Below, piece after piece: positions 28,738-34,827 of a DNA stretch of 34,827 nucleotides (positions are counted from its first letter, which is position 1; the number at the start of each line of letters is the position of its first letter). The position numbers and the translations under genes are program-made. Source of the stretch: Bacillota bacterium (GTDB lineage: Bacteria > Bacillota > DTU025); the NCBI GenBank assembly GCA_028709305.1, contig JAQVXE010000014.1, positions 1 through 34,827 on the forward strand, in the 5' to 3' direction. The notes below the pieces were generated by a model. It had not been told where the DNA came from and did no database searches. It saw nothing but the letters and a program-made list of their open reading frames with translations.

Positions 28738-30693
28738 GTGCGTCATATTGCGAGCTGTCTGATTGCGCCGATTCTGGTAATTGTGGCGCTTGTTTGCTTT
28801 GCAGGATGTGTGGACGCTGGCGAACCATGGCTATTGCGTATTGAGCAAGGCGAGGGCTTCGCGGAAACGAAGGACGGCATAGTCTTCGTCGGCAATGAGC
28901 CTTTTGTTATGATGCGTTCACTTGCTGCAGGCTTTAGAGGGAACCTGACTTGGATAGAGCCGACCAAGGAATCTGTGTTTACTACAGATAGGGTGGTAGC
29001 GGTCTTCAAGGCAGGCCAGAAGAGCGCGCATATCAACGGGCAGTCAGTAGAGCTTTCGGCGCCACCTGATCTGTCCACCGGCCGAATGGCAATAAGCATA
29101 AATGACCTGGGGCTGATCGGCCTCAAGGCAAATGTGGACAGCGACGCTAAGGTCATAGAAGTCTCCTATCAGAGAAGTTCCGTGACCTCTGCTTCCTGGT
29201 CGGTGGAGGATGGAAGGGTCGCAATCATTGTCGAAGCTGATTATGGGTTCGAGTATTCAGACTTCGTGCTCATTCAACCTGACCGAGTCGTCGTCGACAT
29301 ACATGATTCCGTTCTGTCCCCATCATTTGAGGAATGCGCTGTTTCCTGTGGCGCTGTGGAACGTGTGAGGGCGGCCATGAACAGGCCGGGAGTTGTTCGC
29401 GTGGTCGTGGATCTTAATGCTCCGTTAGGATATTCGATATCTCTTGAACCCGGCCCGCCTGCGCAATTAGTGATACGCTTTAACATACGAATAAGCGAAA
29501 TGCTTGTTGATCCCGGTATTAGCATTCCAAGGCTGATAGTCAAAGGTGATGGTCCAATATCGTGCACCGCCCCGGCAAGAGATGAGGATGGCTTTTGGCA
29601 TACTAACATTACAGGAGCCACAATTGCAGGAAGCCTTACCAATATCACCGGGGAGATTGGGGCAGTTGACTGGGTGAAGGCCTCTCAGCTCGACGTGGGC
29701 ACGGCGAGAATTGAACTTGGCTTGAAGGAAGGATATTCGCCTATTTTGCGTCCTCCCGGATCCGACAGGAGCGAGCTGGTTTTTGACATAGCCCTTACTG
29801 TGTCGGAGATAAAGATATACGATGAACAGGGATGCACTGTGACGAGGATTGCCACGTCGGGGCCGGTGGAATTCAAGTCATTCAGGCTCCCGGATCCCGA
29901 ACGCGTCGGAGTTGATTTGCCCGGGGTGTGGGCAGGCGGATGCGGCTCTCTTTCTGTAGGGTCGACTGGGGTCCAACAGGTGAGATTTGCTCAATATACC
30001 GCCGATATTGGCAGGGTAGTGTTGGATCTTTCGCCCCAGGCTGCCAGGTGGGCACATTCTGTGCAGGTCTCGGCAGATAAGACGGAGGTTACTATTCGAG
30101 TGGGCAATTCGCCTATATACGGACGTACTGTTATGTTGGATCCGGGCCATGGAGGATCGGATCCGGGCACCGTCCATGGCGACCTCTTCGAGAAGGACAT
30201 CAACCTGGATATTGCGTTGCGAACAAAGGATCTTCTGTTGGAAGCAGGAGCGATTGTTGTCATGACCCGCGAAGACGACTCCGCAATTCCGCCTGCCGAC
30301 AGGCCAGTCATGGCCAATGAAATGAAGCCTGATGTATTTCTGTCGATCCACTGCAATTCAGTGCTTAATGTCTTCCCATGTGGCACTGAGACATACTACT
30401 ACAACATGGTACCCTATAGCCAGGAGTTGGCCACGCAGGTTCACTCTTGTCTGCTCAAGGAGATCATGTTGGTGGACAGAAAGGTCCGGCGCAAGGATTA
30501 CTACGTTCTCCGCGTAACAAACGTGCCGGCTGTGCTTGTGGAAGTAGGATATTTGTCGAATGAGGAGGAAAATGGGAAGCTGCGTCAACCTGAGTTCAGG
30601 CAGAAAGCCGCTCAGGGGCTGATTAACGGGCTTGCAGCCTACCTTGACAGCGATATCTTTGCCAAATGGCGAGAAGAGGCCAAGAGCAAATGA
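28738..30693 (+). CDS. N-acetylmuramoyl-L-alanine amidase (Amidase_3) with AMIN domains
   Basis: GTG 28738 after SD GAGGAGG; signal-like HIASCLIAPILVIVALVCFAGCVDAGEP; two AMIN-like regions; TVMLDPGHGGSDPGTVHGDLFEKDINLDIALRTKDLL ... VLVEVGYLSNEEE. Confidence 0.93.
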   Translation: MRHIASCLIAPILVIVALVCFAGCVDAGEPWLLRIEQGEGFAETKDGIVFVGNEPFVMMRSLAAGFRGNLTWIEPTKESVFTTDRVVAVFKAGQKSAHINGQSVELSAPPDLSTGRMAISINDLGLIGLKANVDSDAKVIEVSYQRSSVTSASWSVEDGRVAIIVEADYGFEYSDFVLIQPDRVVVDIHDSVLSPSFEECAVSCGAVERVRAAMNRPGVVRVVVDLNAPLGYSISLEPGPPAQLVIRFNIRISEMLVDPGISIPRLIVKGDGPISCTAPARDEDGFWHTNITGATIAGSLTNITGEIGAVDWVKASQLDVGTARIELGLKEGYSPILRPPGSDRSELVFDIALTVSEIKIYDEQGCTVTRIATSGPVEFKSFRLPDPERVGVDLPGVWAGGCGSLSVGSTGVQQVRFAQYTADIGRVVLDLSPQAARWAHSVQVSADKTEVTIRVGNSPIYGRTVMLDPGHGGSDPGTVHGDLFEKDINLDIALRTKDLLLEAGAIVVMTREDDSAIPPADRPVMANEMKPDVFLSIHCNSVLNVFPCGTETYYYNMVPYSQELATQVHSCLLKEIMLVDRKVRRKDYYVLRVTNVPAVLVEVGYLSNEEENGKLRQPEFRQKAAQGLINGLAAYLDSDIFAKWREEAKSK

Positions 30694-30709
30694 AGTCTGA
30701 TAGCCGGCG

Positions 30710-30739
30710 TTGTAAGTCCTGGCGATGTAAGAGTATAAT
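30710..30739 (+). promoter_or_regulatory. sigma-A-like promoter immediately upstream of murI
   Basis: TTGTAA (30710-30715), 18-nt spacer, TATAAT (30734-30739). Confidence 0.65.
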
Positions 30740-30745
30740 AATCAC

Positions 30746-31588
30746 ATGCAGTACAGAAGTATAGGCGTTTTTGATTCGGGAGTAGGCGGCCTCACTGTGG
30801 CTAGGGCGATTATGGAAGCCATGCCGGGCCAAGACATTATCTACTATGGAGATACTGCTCGGATGCCTTATGGGGATAAGCCACCCGAGGAGATAATGCG
30901 TTATGCGCGACAGATAATAGAGTTCCTTATTGGACGTGGCGTGGGTGCAGTGGCGGTGGCGTGCAATACGTCATCTGCGATCGCTGTGCCTGTCATAGGA
31001 CGCGATTTTGATGTGCCTGTGGTAGGAATGATTGAGTGCGGCGCAGCTGCAGCTGCGGAGGCTTCGCGTTCAGGCCGAATAGGCGTCATCGCAACAGCCA
31101 ATACGGTGCGAAGCGGAGCCTACTCAAGGGCAATTAGGGGCATGCGTCCGACTGCCCGTGTTGTGGAGCAGGCGTGTCCAATGCTTGTGCCCATGGTTGA
31201 GCGCGGGGAAGTCTCTGGGCCTGATGTTAGGAATGCCCTTTCAGAATACCTCCAACCGCTGCTAGAAGCGAATGTTGACACGATCGTCTATGGTTGCACC
31301 CACTATCCGTTTCTGGAGGCTGAAATACGGGCCATGGCCGGCGCTTCAGTCGCCCTGGTTGATCCCGCCATAAAAGTTGCATCGGCTGTCAAGGCAGCTA
31401 TTGGAGAAGATGGATCTAGGCAGACGGGACTGCCTTCCTTCGTGACCAGCGGAGACCCGAGCGCCTTTGCTGAACTGGTCAGTACTTTGCTCGGCTGGAA
31501 GATGCAAGAGGTTGAACATGTAAATCTCGACGCGATAGGGGCTCATGCGGGGGAAGGTGACATGCTAGGTCGCCCAGATCGAGCATAG
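30746..31588 (+). CDS. murI: Glutamate racemase
   Basis: IGVFDSGVGGLTVARAI, YYGDTARMPYGDK, VACNTSSA, YGCTHYPFLE. Confidence 0.96.
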   Translation: MQYRSIGVFDSGVGGLTVARAIMEAMPGQDIIYYGDTARMPYGDKPPEEIMRYARQIIEFLIGRGVGAVAVACNTSSAIAVPVIGRDFDVPVVGMIECGAAAAAEASRSGRIGVIATANTVRSGAYSRAIRGMRPTARVVEQACPMLVPMVERGEVSGPDVRNALSEYLQPLLEANVDTIVYGCTHYPFLEAEIRAMAGASVALVDPAIKVASAVKAAIGEDGSRQTGLPSFVTSGDPSAFAELVSTLLGWKMQEVEHVNLDAIGAHAGEGDMLGRPDRA

Positions 31589-31610
31589 AGGTGTTGGGAG
31601 GCATGTTACT

Positions 31611-32441
31611 GTGGCCGTGCTCAGGCTCACAATTCTCGGAAACCAGGGTCCGTATCCGGGCCCGGGTGGGGCATGCTCGGGATACCTTGTAAGATCCCAG
31701 GACGCTTCAGTCCTCGTAGATTGCGGCCCCGGAGTCATGTCAAAGCTCGAGGAGCAGATCGACCTTCCTTCCCTGGACGCGATCGTCATCAGCCATTATC
31801 ACCCAGATCACTACTCCGACTTTTTGACCATGCGCTATGCGTTCCATTACATTGACTCAAGCGGAGGAATGAATCGTCCTGTGACGCTGGCGCTTCCTCT
31901 GGTCGGCATGGAATGGTTCTTGCAGGAGATTGTCGCCACGGGCTACAGGCATTTGTTCGAAATTGTCCCCATAGAACATGGAACCCGACTCAGGGCAGGC
32001 GGCCGAGATTCCGGGCTGATCATGGACTTTAGGCAGATGAGCCATGCTATTCCGAGCTTTGGAGGGATTGTCTACGCCGGCAAGCCTGTGGATGGTGCAA
32101 GGGCGCCCCTTGCCTACACATCAGACACTGGACCCTGCGAATCATTGGATGGAATGGCCGGAAGCGCATATGCACTTCTGGCTGAGGCGTCATTGCTGGA
32201 CGGGGACTTGCGGAATAAAGTGCCAGGCCACCTCAGTGCAGCAGAGGTGGGCAGGGTTGCTGCAGAGCATGGAGTGGGCCGATTGCTGCTCACTCATTTG
32301 CACCCGGCCAATCTGCTGGAAGAGTCGGTTCGAGAGGCGAGCGAAGCATATGGCGGAGAGGTAGAAGTAGCTGCCATGGGGAAGACTTATGCCCTGAACG
32401 CACCGCCTTCTGAGGAAATGGAGGATGAGCATGAGATCTGA
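31611..32441 (+). CDS. MBL-fold metallohydrolase (RNase Z-like)
   Basis: [58 protein letters not shown]. Confidence 0.92.
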   Translation: MAVLRLTILGNQGPYPGPGGACSGYLVRSQDASVLVDCGPGVMSKLEEQIDLPSLDAIVISHYHPDHYSDFLTMRYAFHYIDSSGGMNRPVTLALPLVGMEWFLQEIVATGYRHLFEIVPIEHGTRLRAGGRDSGLIMDFRQMSHAIPSFGGIVYAGKPVDGARAPLAYTSDTGPCESLDGMAGSAYALLAEASLLDGDLRNKVPGHLSAAEVGRVAAEHGVGRLLLTHLHPANLLEESVREASEAYGGEVEVAAMGKTYALNAPPSEEMEDEHEI

Positions 32442-33180
32442 TGGAAGAGGATTGGACCACACGCGTCCTGTCAACATAACGAGGCATTACATAAAGCACG
32501 CCCCAGGCTCAGTATTGGTGGAGATGGGTGACACAAAGGTTCTATGCGTTGCAACATACGAGGAGAGGCCTCCGATGCACACCAAAGGCACAGGGCTAGG
32601 CTGGATTACTGCGGAGTATGCGATGCTTCCTCGGGCGACGATTGATCGGACGCCAAGGGAGAGGAATAGGGGAAGAATCGCTGGACGCTCCCAAGAGATA
32701 CAGAGATTGATAGGAAGATCCCTTAGATCCGTGGTTGACATGGAATCTCTGGGCGAATGTACGATATGGATAGATTGCGACGTTATTCAGGCAGATGGCG
32801 GCACGAGAACGGCTTCTATTACAGGAGCATATGTTGCCCTGATAGACCTCTTAGATTCTATGGAACAATGGGCAGGGAAGCCTCTTCCGGTCCATGATTT
32901 CCTGTCGGCGATAAGCGTTGGAATAGTAGATGGGGAGCTGATGCTTGACCTATGCTATGTTGAGGATTCCCGTGCCTCGGTTGACATGAACGTGGTAATG
33001 ACCGAAGGGGGCAGGTTTGTCGAGGTTCAGGGAACGGCTGAAGGCGAGCCGTTCAGCAAAGAGGACCTTGATTCAATGCTCAAGCTGGCTGAAAAGGGCA
33101 TCAAGAAGCTGTGCGCGCATCAGCGTGAAGCGCTGGGAGTGGTTGCTGAAAGAATAGTCGGCAGTGAGAAGAGCAAGTGA
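32425..33180 (+). CDS. rph: Ribonuclease PH
   Basis: [78 protein letters not shown]. Confidence 0.96.
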   Translation: MSMRSDGRGLDHTRPVNITRHYIKHAPGSVLVEMGDTKVLCVATYEERPPMHTKGTGLGWITAEYAMLPRATIDRTPRERNRGRIAGRSQEIQRLIGRSLRSVVDMESLGECTIWIDCDVIQADGGTRTASITGAYVALIDLLDSMEQWAGKPLPVHDFLSAISVGIVDGELMLDLCYVEDSRASVDMNVVMTEGGRFVEVQGTAEGEPFSKEDLDSMLKLAEKGIKKLCAHQREALGVVAERIVGSEKSK

Positions 33181-33776
33181 GGCGGCTGGTAATAGCCACG
33201 AGGAATCGTGGCAAGCTTGAGGAGATCAGGCAGATACTGTCGGATCTGAACATCTCCGTTGAAAGCTTGTCCGACTACCCGGGCATTGAGGAAATAGAAG
33301 AGACTGGAGAGACTTTCAGAGAAAATGCCCTCGAGAAGGCGATCACTGTCGCAAAGCACACAGAACAAGTTGTTTTGGCAGACGATTCCGGGCTTGTTGT
33401 GGATGCCTTGGGGGGTGCTCCGGGAGTCATGTCGGCAAGGTATGCAGGTACCGGAGCCTCCGACAGCGACAGATACAGGAAGCTCCTCGCAGCGATGGAA
33501 AGCGTGCCGGATGACCAGCGCACAGCGAGGTTCATGTGTGTGGTGGCAATAGCGACCCCGGAAGGCCGGACGTGGACTGTAGAGGGGAGTGTAGAAGGGG
33601 CTATCACAAGAGAGCCTCGGGGGAAGGGCGGGTTTGGCTATGATCCCGTTTTTCTCGTGCCGGAACTGGGACTGACATTTGCTGAAATCGATGCGAAAAC
33701 CAAGAATCACATGTCCCATCGCGCACGGGCTCTTGCCAAGTCTGTTCCAATGGTTGAAGAGGCCTTGAGCATTTGA
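33177..33776 (+). CDS. rdgB: XTP/dITP diphosphatase (RdgB/HAM1 family)
   Basis: [60 protein letters not shown] start overlaps the rph stop. Confidence 0.96.
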   Translation: MRRLVIATRNRGKLEEIRQILSDLNISVESLSDYPGIEEIEETGETFRENALEKAITVAKHTEQVVLADDSGLVVDALGGAPGVMSARYAGTGASDSDRYRKLLAAMESVPDDQRTARFMCVVAIATPEGRTWTVEGSVEGAITREPRGKGGFGYDPVFLVPELGLTFAEIDAKTKNHMSHRARALAKSVPMVEEALSI

Positions 33777-33801
33777 CGCGCGCCTAGCCGTATGGTAAAC
33801 T
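33773..33801 (+). promoter_or_regulatory. Promoter of tRNA-Pro
   Basis: TTGACG (33773-33778), 17-nt spacer, TAAACT (33796-33801); the -35 overlaps the rdgB stop codon. Confidence 0.7.
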
Positions 33802-33810
33802 CGTATTGTT

Positions 33811-33887
33811 CGGGGCGTAGCTCAGTTTGGTAGAGCGCATGGTTTGGGACCATGATGTCGCAGGTTCAAATCCTGTCGCCCCGACCA
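33811..33887 (+). tRNA. tRNA-Pro (anticodon TGG), CCA encoded
   Basis: Acceptor CGGGGCG/CGCCCCG + A + CCA; anticodon arm CATGG-TTTGGGA-CCATG; T-loop GGTTCAAATCC. Confidence 0.96.
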
Positions 33888-33916
33888 GTCATTGAAAAGT
33901 GTTCATAGGTCCATAA

Positions 33917-34184
33917 AGGTAATGATGGAGAGTAGTAGGCTGGGAGTTGCCCAGGCAGGGAGGGTGCGCCGCGACTGAAAGCGCCCCTGGGGATGCCCGG
34001 CGCGAATTCACTCCTGAACCGCACGCTGAAAGGCACACGTATGTGGCCTGGTAGGCGCCGACGGGAGCCTCCCGTTACAGAGGCAGGGCATGAAGCGTGC
34101 CTGTAAAGAGGCCTAACGGCGAAAATGGGTGGTACCACGTAGTCCACGACTTGCGTCCCATACGCATAGTCGTGGACTTTTTGC
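33917..34184 (+). promoter_or_regulatory. T-box riboswitch leader, probable Phe (UUC) specifier
   Basis: Stem I with k-turn (GGTaatgatGGAG / CTCCtgaACC), loop-E AGTA/GAA, specifier GAA-TTC-A; T-box sequence ATGGGTGGTACCACG (34125-34139); terminator AGTCCACGACT...AGTCGTGGACTTTTT. Confidence 0.92.
34141..34184 (+). terminator. T-box terminator hairpin
   Basis: AGTCCACGACTTGCGT-ccc-atACGCATAGTCGTGGACT followed by TTTTT. Confidence 0.92.
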
Positions 34185-34217
34185 TATATACAGGACTTTT
34201 TGGAGGCGTGCTTATCG

Positions 34218-34827
34218 GTGTCACGGAAGCGGGCGAAGAAAGTGAGGCTCGACGACTTGCTCGTTGAGCGAGGGCTAGTCGAGGACTTGAAAAGCGCAAG
34301 AGCGTGGATCATGTCGGGAAACGTAATCGTCGATGAAGTGCGGGAAGACAAACCGGGAACGCCTGTAATGGCCGATGCAAGTATCAGGATCAGGGGCAAG
34401 GGCATCCCGTTCGCCAGCAGAGGTGGGCTGAAACTCTCGGCTGCCCTTGACGCGTTTGGCGTGGACGTTGAGGGCAGGATAGTGCTGGATGCGGGCGCTT
34501 CCACAGGCGGATTCACAGATTGCCTCCTATCGCGAGGCGCTGCGTATGTATACGCAGTTGATGTAGGCTTCGGCCAGCTTACAGGCAAGCTGCGCCAGCA
34601 TCCTCGTGTTGCTAACATGGAAAAGACCAACATTGGGGACATTGTGCCGGGAGAACTTGACCCTGCGCCCAACATGGGAGTCATCGACCTGTCCTACTTG
34701 TCGCTGTCGATTGCGGTTCCAACTGTAGCCAGGTTGCTCATGAAGTCTGAGTTCGGGGTCGAGCCGGAAATCATCGCACTTGTAAAGCCCTTATTCGAGG
34801 TGGCGGCGGCAGGCCCTGATCTTGGGT
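34218..34827 (+). CDS. tlyA: TlyA family rRNA methyltransferase (S4 domain + FtsJ-like), truncated at window edge
   Basis: VRLDDLLVERGLVEDLKSARAWIMSGNVIVD, PFASRGGLKLSAALD, VLDAGASTGGFTDCLLSRGAAYVYAVDVGFGQL; GTG 34218 after SD GGAGG. Confidence 0.95.
   Translation, partial: MSRKRAKKVRLDDLLVERGLVEDLKSARAWIMSGNVIVDEVREDKPGTPVMADASIRIRGKGIPFASRGGLKLSAALDAFGVDVEGRIVLDAGASTGGFTDCLLSRGAAYVYAVDVGFGQLTGKLRQHPRVANMEKTNIGDIVPGELDPAPNMGVIDLSYLSLSIAVPTVARLLMKSEFGVEPEIIALVKPLFEVAAAGPDLG

Noticed and set aside
1-34827. CRISPR arrays, transposases, integrases, phage genes or toxin-antitoxin modules
   Set aside because: No regularly spaced direct repeats or mobile-element protein signatures were seen; the window looks like core chromosome.

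Overview
This 34.8 kb window looks like a chromosomal segment from a spore-forming Firmicute. That is an inference from the alpha/beta SASP, the Firmicute-style T-box and SD-rich starts. No phage, transposon, CRISPR array or other obvious mobile DNA was seen. Main content, left to right: a LysM protein cut by the left edge (- strand, missed by the ORF track because of its TTG start); a formate/nitrite-type transporter; an alpha/beta SASP; a cyclase-family hydrolase; a PII-like protein, CPA-type antiporter and membrane GAF-GAF-GGDEF cluster; meso-DAP dehydrogenase; a ~1.1 kb non-coding gap; a HydC-HydB-(53 aa ORF)-HydA [FeFe]-hydrogenase operon; a YfmF/YfmH-like M16 peptidase pair; a histidine phosphatase; a P1/DmpA peptidase; a KorDABC-type 2-oxoacid:ferredoxin oxidoreductase with a LysN-like aminotransferase; a maltokinase-like + GlgM/GlgA-like pair; an XRE regulator; a protein with a GreA/GreB C-terminal domain on an unrelated N-terminal region; an AMIN/Amidase_3 cell-wall amidase; murI-MBL-rph-rdgB; tRNA-Pro(TGG); a complete T-box leader; and tlyA cut by the right edge. 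Best leads: (1) a T-box with a likely Phe (UUC) specifier directly upstream of tlyA, just behind tRNA-Pro; (2) the GreA/B C-terminal domain fusion; (3) a CCxC microprotein inside the hydrogenase operon; (4) a promoter-to-ATG geometry suggesting leaderless murI; (5) interleaved inverted repeats at a gene end; (6) unassigned intergenic regions that end in terminators; (7) a Rex/CRP-like operator upstream of hydC.
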